A stretch of DNA of 64,000 nt, taken from the NCBI RefSeq assembly GCF_046614695.1, contig NZ_JBKKHQ010000001.1:62001-126000 (forward strand). Reading direction: 5' to 3'. Both the position numbers and the translations under genes were made by a program. Source of the stretch: Pokkaliibacter sp046614695. GTDB taxonomy: Bacteria; Pseudomonadota; Gammaproteobacteria; Pseudomonadales; Balneatricaceae. Below are positions 44,463 to 53,147 of the stretch, in pieces. Under the pieces are notes generated by a model, which ran no database searches, was not told where the DNA came from, and saw only the letters and a list, made by a program, of their open reading frames with translations. Numbering within the stretch: position 1 is the stretch's first letter; each line of letters opens with the position of its first letter.

Positions 44463-45356
44463 CTAATTCTTCCGCAATAAATGATTCAACAACCAGCTTC
44501 CCGCCCGACCCAGTCCCTGGTCTCGCCGATGGGAGGCGTAGATCGGCAGCCTCTGTTGATTGGCTTCCGGATCACCTTCAATGGTCAGTTGCTTAAGGCT
44601 TCCATCCGCCAGCATGGGTGCCACCAGCGTTGTCGGCATACGACACCAGCCAAAACCGGCCAACAGAAAATCCAGCCGACGGTGAAGCTCTACAAACCGC
44701 CATTGCCGGGTACTGAGCACACCGTAGCTTGGGCTGCTGTCACTCTCAGGCGCAGACAATACCAGTTGGGTGTGGCTTTCTAGCTCCGCCAGCCTAACGG
44801 GCCGATTCAGTGCTGCCAACGGATGCGCCGCCGCGACGACAGGAACCATCTCCAGCGTGATCAAAGGGTAGGCAATCAGCCAGTCCGGCACGCTGGGCAG
44901 CAAGGTGCCGAAGGCGAGGGCAACATCTCCCTGTTGCAGCCGACGTTCAGCACCGCCTAATCCTTCCGTGTAAAAGCGCACCGCCAGATGGGGAAACTGG
45001 TTATTCAGTGCCTGAAGACTGTTCACGCAGGCTTCGGTCGGCACCAAGGGGTCAATGGCAATCGCCAGCTCGGCTTCAATCCCCTGACGTGAGCCTGCTG
45101 CCATTGCCTCAAACTGATCGGCACTTTTGAGCACCGCGCGGGCCTGCGTCACCAATGCCTGACCAGTCGGTGTGAGCTGCGGCCGGTGTGATGAACGGTC
45201 AAATAACTGAACGCCCTGAACATTCTCAAGCGTCGCAATCGCCTGACTGATAGAGGATTGCGCACGCAGCAGAAGCCGGCTCGCTGCGGAAAAACTGCCA
45301 GTATCAGCAATGGTGACCAGAATACGCAGCTGGTCGAGGGTCAGGCTGCCAATCAT
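44463..45356 (-). CDS. LysR-family transcriptional regulator
   Basis: A 297-residue LysR protein beginning MIGSLTLDQLRILVTIADTG; HTH about res. 5-62 (SAASRLLLRAQSSISQAIAT) and effector domain from about 90. The ATG at 45356 has GGA 7 bases upstream; a further in-frame TTG at 45404 would add an unsupported leader. It is divergent from the azoreductase gene at 45515 with a symmetric element at 45387-45401 between them. Confidence 0.9.
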   Translation of the reverse strand: MIGSLTLDQLRILVTIADTGSFSAASRLLLRAQSSISQAIATLENVQGVQLFDRSSHRPQLTPTGQALVTQARAVLKSADQFEAMAAGSRQGIEAELAIAIDPLVPTEACVNSLQALNNQFPHLAVRFYTEGLGGAERRLQQGDVALAFGTLLPSVPDWLIAYPLITLEMVPVVAAAHPLAALNRPVRLAELESHTQLVLSAPESDSSPSYGVLSTRQWRFVELHRRLDFLLAGFGWCRMPTTLVAPMLADGSLKQLTIEGDPEANQQRLPIYASHRRDQGLGRAGSWLLNHLLRKN

Positions 45357-45386
45357 CGGAATATCCGTCGTTGTGGAACTTGATCT

Positions 45387-45401
45387 ATCGGTGTAACCGA
45401 T
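45387..45401. promoter_or_regulatory. Palindromic candidate LysR operator
   Basis: ATCGGT-GTA-ACCGAT is a perfect 6-base inverted repeat with a 3-base centre. It lies just upstream of the LysR start and about 115 bases before the divergent azoreductase gene. Position and symmetry suggest a binding site for that LysR protein. Confidence 0.55.
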
Positions 45402-45514
45402 CAATAGTATCGAATTAATATCACTCCCGCCGAAGGATTAAGCAATTAACAATAGTGCCATCGTGACGTTGCCCATTCGGCGCCGTCATCACTTACTCAC
45501 CAAAGGAATTAACG

Positions 45515-46132
45515 ATGGCCCGTTTACTTGTTATCGAAGCCAGTCCACGGGGCGAAAGCTCTGTCTCCCGCCAGTTATCTGCGAGCTTTGTTGAACAGTG
45601 GCTGAACATGCACACGGATGAGGCTGTGACCAGGCGAGATCTGGTCACCCAGCCGCTGCCTTATCTCTCGGCGGATTGGCTGACCGCTTACTTCACGCCG
45701 CCACCCGTGCAGACTGAGGCCATGAAGGCGCAACTGGCTCTTTCCGATCAGCTCGTTGAAGAACTTCTCGCTGCGGATCATCTGCTGATTTCAACGCCGG
45801 TCTACAACTACAACATTCCAGCCAATCTTAAATCCTGGGTGGATCATATTGTGCGTAAAGGCCTGACCCTGGGTTTTGACGGTAAAGGCCTGGTGAAAGG
45901 CAAAAAGGCGACGGTGGTGATCGCCTCGGGCGGGGTTTATAGCGAAGGCTCACCCATCGCCGAGCGGGATATTGCCAGCCAGTACCTGAAACTGATTCTT
46001 GAAGTGTTGGGTTTTGAGGATATTCAGATCATCGCCGGTGGTGGCGCCAAAGCCGTTGATTTGGGGGAGATGAGCATGAGTGCCTTTATTGAGTCGCATC
46101 AGTCAGCACTCGCAGCGCGAGCCGCTGTATAA
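45515..46132 (+). CDS. azoR: FMN-dependent NADH-azoreductase
   Basis: A 205-residue AzoR. VIEASPRGESSVSRQLSASF is the FMN phosphate loop; STPVYNYNIPANLKSWVDHI (about res. 90-109) and VIASGGVYSEGS are the other flavin contacts, all close to E. coli AzoR. AAAGGAA precedes the ATG. Divergent from a LysR gene, which likely induces it in response to quinones or azo compounds. A weak hairpin follows at 46157-46180. Confidence 0.93.
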   Translation: MARLLVIEASPRGESSVSRQLSASFVEQWLNMHTDEAVTRRDLVTQPLPYLSADWLTAYFTPPPVQTEAMKAQLALSDQLVEELLAADHLLISTPVYNYNIPANLKSWVDHIVRKGLTLGFDGKGLVKGKKATVVIASGGVYSEGSPIAERDIASQYLKLILEVLGFEDIQIIAGGGAKAVDLGEMSMSAFIESHQSALAARAAV

Positions 46133-46156
46133 ACAGCAACTCATCGTCAATCAGGC

Positions 46157-46180
46157 AGGGCGAGACACTGGACTCGCCCT
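46157..46180. terminator. Hairpin between converging genes, possible terminator
   Basis: AGGGCGAG (46157-46164) pairs with CTCGCCCT (46173-46180) around ACACTGGA. It lacks a T run on either side, so termination would be weak. Confidence 0.4.
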
Positions 46181-46252
46181 CATTCGACGGAGGAGTGCTC
46201 CGCTCAGGCAGATGCTTTCTCCGAGGCTGATGCTTTTACCGCTGCTTTGCTT

Positions 46253-46963
46253 TCACCAGGGTACGCGCTGATCCTGAAAGTCGAGGTAATGCAGCCCGGT
46301 TTCACCGCGGTGCAGCTCCAGCGTGTTCACCAGTTTGGGTATGGTTTCCTTGACGGTGTAACGGGCATCCTCACCGCCCAAATCCGTTTTCACCCAACCC
46401 GGCGCCATGATAAAGAAAGTCCGAGTCGGCAGCGGATGGCGCGCAACAAAGCCTTTCATCAGCATATTCAGCGCCGCCTTACTGGCGCGGTACACATCCC
46501 GCAGGCCATTGCTGTTATTGGTGATGCTGCCCTGACCGGAAGACATCACACCGATGGAACCGTTTTCTGCCACCACATCCTGCAGCGCATCAATTACTCG
46601 CATCGGGCTCAAGGTGTTGGTCAGCATGACCCAGTTGAAGTCCTCGGTGCTGACATCGGCGATGGTCTGCGTGGGTTCATTGGTCACACCCGCATTCACA
46701 AAGAGGAAATCCAGCGTGACTTCGGCATTTACTAAGCGCTTTTTCAGCGCGGCCACTTGCTGAGGGTGCGTTATATCCAAAAGCTCGATGCGCAATTGCT
46801 CAGGAAAGTCTTTCTGCAGCGCAAGCAGTCCCGGCGAGTTTGCCGAGCGCGCGGTGGCAATCACCTGATCACCGCGCAGCAAATACTGCTCGACGATAGC
46901 CAGCCCAAGGCCACGGGAAGCGCCAATAATCAGAACGTTCAGCGGTGTATTCGTAGCATTCAT
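46253..46963 (-). CDS. SDR-family oxidoreductase (CsgA-like)
   Basis: A 236-residue short-chain dehydrogenase. IIGASRGLGL (res. 12-21) is the cofactor motif and TARSA, with its arginine, suggests NADP. The YxxxK pair is in YRASKAALNM, with a preceding SSGQGS for the catalytic serine. It belongs to the short SDR group containing CsgA and YbbO-like proteins. The divergent LysR gene at 47145 is its likely regulator. Confidence 0.9.
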   Translation of the reverse strand: MNATNTPLNVLIIGASRGLGLAIVEQYLLRGDQVIATARSANSPGLLALQKDFPEQLRIELLDITHPQQVAALKKRLVNAEVTLDFLFVNAGVTNEPTQTIADVSTEDFNWVMLTNTLSPMRVIDALQDVVAENGSIGVMSSGQGSITNNSNGLRDVYRASKAALNMLMKGFVARHPLPTRTFFIMAPGWVKTDLGGEDARYTVKETIPKLVNTLELHRGETGLHYLDFQDQRVPW

Positions 46964-47144
46964 AACAACTCCAGCGTGCAGTGGGAACAGCGCTTACTCT
47001 AGGGATCAGGTTCACCTGTCGGAAGACGCAGGGGTTGCAGTTAATACTTGCATAAAACGCCATATATGACGGAAGGTGAGGCATCACGCGGCTTTCACTA
47101 CCGCCGTATGTTTTATTCCAACCCCGTATCTGGGAGTTTTAACG

Positions 47145-48095
47145 ATGGCCGACCCGGACTTTAACCTGCTGGTAGCACTCGATGCGCTGTTGAAAGAGGC
47201 CAGTGTGGCCGGTGCCGCGCGCCGTCTGGGGCTGAGCGAATCAGCCATGAGCCGCACCCTGAGCCGGCTTCGGGACACCACCGGCGATTCGCTACTGGTG
47301 CGGGCTGGACGCACGATGGTACTGACGCCTTATGCTGAATCCCTGCGGGAACAGGCCCATCAGGCGGTATTGGATGCGCGAACAGTGCTGAGCGCCCACC
47401 GGGCGGAATTTAACCCCGCAACCCTGGAGCGCACCTTTACGATTCGGGCCAATGAAGGCTTTATCGAAGTGATGGGGCCGCGACTGATTCTTGCAATGCA
47501 AGAGCAGGCGCCGAAGGTACGGGTGCGCTTTACCCTCAAACAACGCAAAGAATCCCGTCCGTTGCGTGAGGGTGATGTTGACCTTGAAGTGGGTGTCATT
47601 GGCGATATGGGGCCGGAGATTCGGGTACAGGCGCTGTATCGGGATCACTTTGTGGCGATTATGAGGGCAGGGCACCCACTACTCGTTAATGAGCCAACAG
47701 TGATTGAATTACCCAAATCTGCTGAAACGCTGCCGGCTATTTCGCCCGAGAGTTATTGCCAGTATCCGCAGGTCGAAGTCTCCCGCTATGCGCGGTTTCA
47801 CAGCGTTATCGATACGGCATTGGCCGAGGTTAACCGTCAGCGCACGGTCGTCAGCATTGTGCCAAGCTATCCCGCCGCTGTGGCGATGATTCTTAATTCC
47901 GACATGATTGCCGCGGTGCCCTGGTCTTATATCGCCAATCATCCCTTGGCACAGAGTGAAAATCGCGGTATCACAGTCAAAGCATTACCGGTTTCCACCC
48001 CCGAAATTACCATATCGCAGCTATGGCATCCGCGACTGGAGCATGATCCGGCGCATCGGTGGTTGAGGGGAATTATAAAAAATATTCAGGAATAA
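47145..48095 (+). CDS. LysR-family regulator (NodD/TrpI-like subgroup)
   Basis: A 316-residue LysR protein beginning MADPDFNLLVALDALLKEAS; recognition helix AGAARRLGLSESAMSRTLSR, then a substrate domain with NEGFIEVMGPRLI and VSIVPSYPAAVAMIL. GGGAG precedes the ATG at 47145; an upstream ATG at 47076 is not supported. Divergent from the SDR at 46253. Its last eight codons are AT-rich, and the stop lies only 3 bases before the acquired OLD gene, so the 3' end may have been rebuilt at an insertion junction. Confidence 0.9.
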   Translation: MADPDFNLLVALDALLKEASVAGAARRLGLSESAMSRTLSRLRDTTGDSLLVRAGRTMVLTPYAESLREQAHQAVLDARTVLSAHRAEFNPATLERTFTIRANEGFIEVMGPRLILAMQEQAPKVRVRFTLKQRKESRPLREGDVDLEVGVIGDMGPEIRVQALYRDHFVAIMRAGHPLLVNEPTVIELPKSAETLPAISPESYCQYPQVEVSRYARFHSVIDTALAEVNRQRTVVSIVPSYPAAVAMILNSDMIAAVPWSYIANHPLAQSENRGITVKALPVSTPEITISQLWHPRLEHDPAHRWLRGIIKNIQE

Positions 48096-48098
48096 TTA

Positions 48099-49931
48099 AT
48101 GAAACTTTCAAGAGTAGAAATTAAAAATTTTCGTGGAATTGGTGAGGCAGTTATAGACATAGAAGACTTCACTACTTTGGTGGGGCCAAATAATATAGGA
48201 AAGTCGACAATTCTTCATGCAATTCATTTGGTTTTAGACAATAAAAAGCCGCAACCCGAGGACTGGCCGAATAAAATTGCTTCAGATGAAAAAATGATAA
48301 TAGTTTGTGAGTTTAAAGATATTGAGGAATGGGAAAGTAAAAAGCCTGCAATATCGAAGTTAGTCCATGAAGGTAAAGTAAAAGTACGACTTCTTGCTGA
48401 ATGGAATGAAGATAAAAGCAACTACTCATATTACTATTCTGTATTCTCAAACGAATACATATATCCTTGGGATGGATTTAAAAATTACTCTGAAGCGAGA
48501 AAGGATGATGTATGCAAAGAAATTTTTGATGATTTTGGAATAAAGAGTGCTGCCGATTATAAGGAGGCGATAGAGTCATTGAAAGATTTCACACGAGGAA
48601 CTTTCCCAGAAAAAATAAAAGAAAACATAGATTGGCATGAGAAAAAATTTGCAACTTCACTTCAGCAGGCTATACCTCATGTTATGTACGTCCCTGCAAG
48701 CTTTAAAATTGAAGATGAATTGAAATCCACCAATAACAGTCCGTTTTCGTATTTGTTTTCTAATAAATTGTTTCCTCTTGTTAGGAAAGATGACTCTTAT
48801 AATCAATATCTTGAAAAGGCAAGCTTATTGCAACAAAAGTTAAGAGGTCAGTCTGAAAGCGAGGGTTTTATCGAAGGATTAGACGGGGCTCTCAGAAAAA
48901 TATCTGAAACATTGAATCAGATTTTAGATTTTGACTCAAAAGTAAAACTTTCAATAGGTGATATAGATATAGAAAATCTCTTTGTTAAGGCTGCTACATT
49001 TTTAATTGATGACGAAATAGAAACTAGTCTGAATTACCAAGGTAGTGGAGTGCAAAGAGCATTAGCTTTTGCAATGCTAGAAACAAATGCTGAGGTGGAG
49101 TCAGAAGTATCTGGTGATCAAAGAACGATTATCGTACTTTATGAAGAGCCTGAACTATATATTCATCCTCATTTAATGCGACGCTTAAAAAACACATTAG
49201 GACAAAGATCCAAATCATCAAAATGGCAAGTTATTTGCTCTACGCATTCACCTTTCTTAATAAGTCTGGCGGATAACCCAAAGTCAATAAAATTAATTAA
49301 GAGAGACAAGCAAAATGCAAGAAAAGTTCATCAGATCGATGAAACTATATTTGAAGTTAGCGGTGAGTATGATGAAAGAGTTATGTTGCGTGCAACTTTA
49401 GACTTTCATCCCACAGTGTGTGAATGTATCTTCGCTAAAAGGGTTATTGTTGTAGAGGGCGATACCGAGGTTGCTGTATTTAGTTTATTGACTGAATTAT
49501 CAGCCAGACTAGGAATTACAGATAATCTCTACAAAGATATAACAGTCATTTCTGCTGGTGGAAAATGGACTATTCCAGCAATTGCAAGAATTCTTGAGAA
49601 AATGGATATCGAGTATCTTGTTATTCATGATGAAGATAGGAAAGGTTTAAATGATGATGAATTGGAAAAGTTACCAGCTATACATCCATTTAATGCTAAT
49701 AAAAAAATTTTAGATGTCGCTGGTGAGGGAAAGGTTTTTTTGGTTAAGGATACTTTCGAGCATTTAATTTGGAATGAAAAAGAAAGAGAGGGGTTGAAAT
49801 CTAACGGAAAGCCATTTAATTCTTGGAAGCGTATAAGGCAGTATATAGATGGGCAAATTAATTTGTCACAAGAAAGCGAAGAAAATCTTAAGTCGATTAT
49901 AGACTTTGCTTTTGTAGAGAAAAAATTATGA
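48099..49931 (+). CDS. OLD-family ATPase/TOPRIM endonuclease (AT-rich, acquired)
   Basis: A 610-residue OLD nuclease. N-terminal RVEIKNFRGIGEAVIDI is the family strand; Walker A GPNNIGKST is at res. 29-37; the ABC-type signature is YQGSGVQRALAFAML; Walker B is IIVLYEEPELYIHPH; CSTHSPFL is the H-loop. The TOPRIM domain has VIVVEGDTEVAVFSLL (glutamate about 453) and VIHDEDRKG (D511-D513). All nuclease and ATPase motifs are intact. OLD proteins act in phage defence alone (P2 Old) or with partners (Gabija has a UvrD helicase; none here). AT-rich composition and an ATGA overlap with a membrane-protein gene indicate a transferred two-gene unit. Confidence 0.92.
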   Translation: MKLSRVEIKNFRGIGEAVIDIEDFTTLVGPNNIGKSTILHAIHLVLDNKKPQPEDWPNKIASDEKMIIVCEFKDIEEWESKKPAISKLVHEGKVKVRLLAEWNEDKSNYSYYYSVFSNEYIYPWDGFKNYSEARKDDVCKEIFDDFGIKSAADYKEAIESLKDFTRGTFPEKIKENIDWHEKKFATSLQQAIPHVMYVPASFKIEDELKSTNNSPFSYLFSNKLFPLVRKDDSYNQYLEKASLLQQKLRGQSESEGFIEGLDGALRKISETLNQILDFDSKVKLSIGDIDIENLFVKAATFLIDDEIETSLNYQGSGVQRALAFAMLETNAEVESEVSGDQRTIIVLYEEPELYIHPHLMRRLKNTLGQRSKSSKWQVICSTHSPFLISLADNPKSIKLIKRDKQNARKVHQIDETIFEVSGEYDERVMLRATLDFHPTVCECIFAKRVIVVEGDTEVAVFSLLTELSARLGITDNLYKDITVISAGGKWTIPAIARILEKMDIEYLVIHDEDRKGLNDDELEKLPAIHPFNANKKILDVAGEGKVFLVKDTFEHLIWNEKEREGLKSNGKPFNSWKRIRQYIDGQINLSQESEENLKSIIDFAFVEKKL

Positions 49932-50395
49932 CTCTGATTTTTACGCTATTTGGATCGATATTGGGAATATTAATAGGTCACTATTTCGCTACACAAAGAA
50001 TGCAGCATAGCGAACTTACTAAGTTTAAATTAATGGCTTATGCTGATTTTTTTAGTGCTACCTCAAGACTTTCTGCTTCAAGAAGAATTGGGAATACCTC
50101 TAATGAAATTGAAGACTTGGCAAAGCTTAATGATGCTAAAAATAGAATATTGATTAGTGGTGATGTAAAAGTAATACATTTTATGATCGAATTTATTGAA
50201 AGCGGAGCTACACTGGAGCTTGAATCAGGAATACTTGCTTTTACAAGAATGACCAGACAAATAAGAATATCTCTTGGCCATAAGAAAAATGATCTTATGG
50301 ATTATGATATTTCAAATGTAATTTTTAAAATTGAGCCTTCTCAGTATTCATATCGCGCAGATCAGCAGAGAGCTGGCTTAAGCAAGCAGGAATAG
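49928..50395 (+). CDS. Single-helix membrane protein paired with OLD nuclease
   Basis: A 155-residue protein whose ATG overlaps the OLD stop (ATGA). Residues about 3-21 (LIFTLFGSILGILIGHYFA) form one membrane helix, followed by a cytosolic mostly helical domain with KFKLMAYADFFSATSRLSASRR, which resembles the one-helix plus helical-bundle proteins common in bacterial defence islands. The latter half contains ESGATLELESGILAFTRMTRQ. It has no nuclease motif visible. It might be a membrane effector or anchor activated with OLD. The family is not recognised; the pairing is the main clue. Confidence 0.75.
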   Translation: MTLIFTLFGSILGILIGHYFATQRMQHSELTKFKLMAYADFFSATSRLSASRRIGNTSNEIEDLAKLNDAKNRILISGDVKVIHFMIEFIESGATLELESGILAFTRMTRQIRISLGHKKNDLMDYDISNVIFKIEPSQYSYRADQQRAGLSKQE

Positions 50396-50555
50396 GCCTA
50401 TCTTGAACCTCTATCCACTCTCGTAGAAATAGGCAAGTCTTCCGCAGCATCGAACAAGCAGGCTTGCCGCTCTCCATGCACAATAACTCCCATGCCGTCA
50501 TGCTGATGCAGTGATGTCGGCGACTGTCTGTTAACGCCTAGTGCAAGGAGATTTC

Positions 50556-51608
50556 ATGAAAACTGTTGGATATGCAGCCTATTCCGATGATGCGGTGATG
50601 AAGCCTTACCACTTCGAGCGTCGTGCCCTGCGCGCGAATGACGTGGCGATCGAGATTCTGTACAGCGGCGTGTGCCACTCTGACCTGCACACCGTGAACG
50701 GTGACTGGGGCCCACAGCATTATCCGCTGGTGCCTGGCCATGAAATTGTGGGCCGTGTGGTTGAAGTCGGCCCTGAGGTGAAAGGCTACAAAGTCGGCGA
50801 TCAGGTCGGTGTCGGCTGTATGGTCGATAGCTGCCAGGAATGTGACCAGTGTCACAACCACGAAGAGCAATACTGCCGTCACGGCATGACGCCCACCTAC
50901 GGCGCGCCTGACCGCATCTCCGGTGAAATCACTCAGGGCGGTTACTCCAAGCACATCGTTGTGCGTGAAGAGTTCGTGCTGCGTGTGCCGGATTCTCTGG
51001 ATCTGTCCCGTGCCGCACCTATTCTGTGTGCCGGTATCACCACCTTCTCACCACTGCGTACCTGGAAGGTGACCAAAGGCTCTCGCGTGGGTGTGATTGG
51101 TCTGGGTGGTCTGGGCCACATGGCGGTGAAACTGGCAGTGGCCATGGGTGCAGAAGTGACTGTACTCAGCCGTTCCAAGAAGAAAGAAGAAGAAGCCAAA
51201 GCGCTGGGCGCTACCGGCATTCTGGCCTCAACGGATGATGATGCGATGGCGAAAGCAGGCTCCAGCCTGGATCTTATCATCGACACCGTTCCGGTGGAGC
51301 ATGATGTTACGCCTTACGCGCCGCTGCTGGATGTGGACGGCACGCTGGTTATCGTCGGTCAGGTTGGCCCCATGAGCGGCTTCCAGACGCTGCCGATGAT
51401 CTTCGGTCGTCGTCGTGTGGCCGGTTCTCTGATCGGTGGCATTAAGGAAACTCAGGAAGTGCTGGATTTCTGTGGCGAGCATAACATTCATCCGAAGTGT
51501 GAAGTGATTCGCCCTGACCAGATCAACGAGGCGTTCGCAACCATGGCCAAAGGTGACGTGGCGCACCGCTTCGTAATGGACATGTCTGCACTGCCGCTGG
51601 AAGGCTAA
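50556..51608 (+). CDS. Zinc-dependent NAD(P) alcohol/aldehyde dehydrogenase (YahK/CAD-like)
   Basis: A 350-residue medium-chain dehydrogenase. YSGVCHSDLH and PLVPGHEIVG give the catalytic zinc ligands (Cys, His, Glu); CQECDQCHNHEEQYC gives the four structural-zinc cysteines; GLGGLGHMAVKLAVAMG binds the nucleotide, with SRSKKK favouring NADP. This is the YahK/cinnamyl-alcohol-dehydrogenase branch, which reduces aldehydes. AAGGAGA precedes the ATG at 50556, preferred over the ORF's earlier TTG. Ends at a strong terminator. Confidence 0.93.
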   Translation: MKTVGYAAYSDDAVMKPYHFERRALRANDVAIEILYSGVCHSDLHTVNGDWGPQHYPLVPGHEIVGRVVEVGPEVKGYKVGDQVGVGCMVDSCQECDQCHNHEEQYCRHGMTPTYGAPDRISGEITQGGYSKHIVVREEFVLRVPDSLDLSRAAPILCAGITTFSPLRTWKVTKGSRVGVIGLGGLGHMAVKLAVAMGAEVTVLSRSKKKEEEAKALGATGILASTDDDAMAKAGSSLDLIIDTVPVEHDVTPYAPLLDVDGTLVIVGQVGPMSGFQTLPMIFGRRRVAGSLIGGIKETQEVLDFCGEHNIHPKCEVIRPDQINEAFATMAKGDVAHRFVMDMSALPLEG

Positions 51609-51648
51609 CATTTTCCAGAAGGCAATGGCCTTCAACAAAGGCTGACTC

Positions 51649-51673
51649 AAACACCCCGCTTGTCGGGGTGTTT
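51649..51673 (+). terminator. Rho-independent terminator
   Basis: AAACACCCCG (51649-51658) and CGGGGTGTTT (51664-51673) pair around CTTGT, then TGCTTTC follows. Ends the alcohol dehydrogenase transcript. Confidence 0.88.
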
Positions 51674-51769
51674 TGCTTTCTGGCGTCGGTAACGGACGGC
51701 GCTGCTGTGCTGTTAGTGCTGTACGCCCAGTGAGTGGGGAAGCGTTGTCTGGTCAGGGTCTGCCCCTAT

Positions 51770-51809
51770 AAACAGGAGCTAATGGCTTTAAACAGGGGCC
51801 AATGGCTTT
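51770..51809 (+). repeat. Two-copy 20-base tandem repeat
   Basis: AAACAGGAGCTAATGGCTTT (51770-51789) is followed immediately by AAACAGGGGCCAATGGCTTT (51790-51809), differing at two positions. It lies in the leader of the MDR gene at 51886, where it may mark a duplicated regulator or RBS-like element. Confidence 0.8.
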
Positions 51810-51885
51810 TTGATTTCGCCACTTTTTAGAGTTCGATGCCTATTTCAACTCTGCATAGTCAGTGGCCAGACCCAAGGGAGATTTC

Positions 51886-53043
51886 ATGTCCGAGCGTCAT
51901 CACGCGGATCTACGTTACCTGCAAGCCCATTCACCCGAGCGTTTTACCCTGACGGAAGGTGCGCCCGGTATGAAGGCCATCGTCACCAACGGCACCGGCG
52001 GTTATGAAAAGCTGGAGTATCTGGATGTGCCCATTCCCAAGCCGCGCAAAGGAGAGGTGCTGCTCAAGGTATTGGCTGCCGGGGTGAACAATACGGAGAT
52101 CAACACGCGCCTCGGCTGGTATTCCTCATCGGTCACCGGCGGAACGGAAGATCTGTCTTCACGCGCCGGGGAGGATGAAATCAGCGATGGCGGCTGGAAT
52201 GAATCAACGCCATTTCCGCTGATTCAGGGCACCGATTGCTGCGGCGAAATTGTCGCCCTGGGCGAGGGGGTAAGTGATGAGTTTATTCTGGTGGAAGGCG
52301 AGCGCGTGCTGGTGCGCTCCTGCATGCGCCTGACGGATTTTTCCTCGACCGATAACCTCTGGATGGCCTCGGACTTTGATGGCGCTTTTGCCCAGTATGT
52401 GCGGGTGCCAGCCTCTGAAGTCTTCCCCGTGGATACCGACTGGTCGGACACGGAGTTGGCGACTATCCCCTGTGCTTATGGCACGGCGGAGAACATGGTG
52501 CACCGGGCGCAGGTCGGCGAGAAGGATACCGTGCTGATCCCCGGCGCGTCCGGCGGCGTGGGTTCTGCCGTGGTGCAGCTGTGTAAACGTCGTGGCGCGC
52601 GGGTGATCGCCATTGCCGGCAGTGCCAAGGCTGATGCAGTCCGGGCGTTGGGGGTGGATAAAGTCATCTATCGCGGTGCCAATCTGCGTGAAGCGCTGGC
52701 AGAGGAAAACATCAGCGTGGTGATTGATAACGTCGCCGGTGAGCAATTCCCTGAGCTTTTAAAAATCATGGCGCGCGGTGGGCGTTATGCCTCATCCGGT
52801 GCGATTGCCGGGCCGATCACGACGCTGGATATGCGGGACTTCTATTTGAAGGATCTCACGCTGATTGGCTGTACGGCCTGGGATGAGCCGGTCTTCCCGA
52901 ACCTGATCGGCTATATCGAGCGCGGTGAAATCAAGCCTTTGGTCGCAAAAGTGTTTCCGCTGGAAGCGATTGCCCAGGCGCAGCAGGAATTCCTCAAAAA
53001 AGCGCACATCGGCAATTTTGTGCTGGTGCCTGAGCACGGCTGA
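51886..53043 (+). CDS. Zinc-free MDR oxidoreductase (quinone-oxidoreductase-like)
   Basis: A 385-residue medium-chain reductase. Residues 29-60 hold the MDR N-terminal strand (KAIVTNGTGG, EVLLKVLAAGVNNTEINTR). IQGTDCCGEIVALGEG replaces the zinc-binding GHE motif, so it is the zinc-free quinone/enone reductase type. GASGGVGSAVVQLCKRRGA is the NADPH-binding strand. The ATG at 51886 has GGGAGA upstream in a leader nearly identical to that of the gene at 50556. A 20-base tandem repeat lies upstream; a terminator follows. Confidence 0.88.
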   Translation: MSERHHADLRYLQAHSPERFTLTEGAPGMKAIVTNGTGGYEKLEYLDVPIPKPRKGEVLLKVLAAGVNNTEINTRLGWYSSSVTGGTEDLSSRAGEDEISDGGWNESTPFPLIQGTDCCGEIVALGEGVSDEFILVEGERVLVRSCMRLTDFSSTDNLWMASDFDGAFAQYVRVPASEVFPVDTDWSDTELATIPCAYGTAENMVHRAQVGEKDTVLIPGASGGVGSAVVQLCKRRGARVIAIAGSAKADAVRALGVDKVIYRGANLREALAEENISVVIDNVAGEQFPELLKIMARGGRYASSGAIAGPITTLDMRDFYLKDLTLIGCTAWDEPVFPNLIGYIERGEIKPLVAKVFPLEAIAQAQQEFLKKAHIGNFVLVPEHG

Positions 53044-53090
53044 CGCGCACAAAGGCAATAACCGCCTCAGCTGAGGTGAAAGGATCAATA

Positions 53091-53120
53091 AAAAAGCGAA
53101 CCCCGAGAGGTTCGCTTTTT
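53091..53120. terminator. Rho-independent terminator, bidirectional
   Basis: AAAAAGCGAACC (53091-53102) pairs with GGTTCGCTTTTT (53109-53120) around CCGAGA; more T follow. Serves the converging genes ending at 53043 and 53148. Confidence 0.93.
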
Positions 53121-53147
53121 TTGTTAAGCGCGAAAGAGGGCGCAGGA

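Noticed and set aside
52201..52270. Possible zinc site in the MDR protein at 51886
   Set aside because: The usual GHE motif is replaced by TDCCGEI and there is no structural four-cysteine lobe, so I call it zinc-free.
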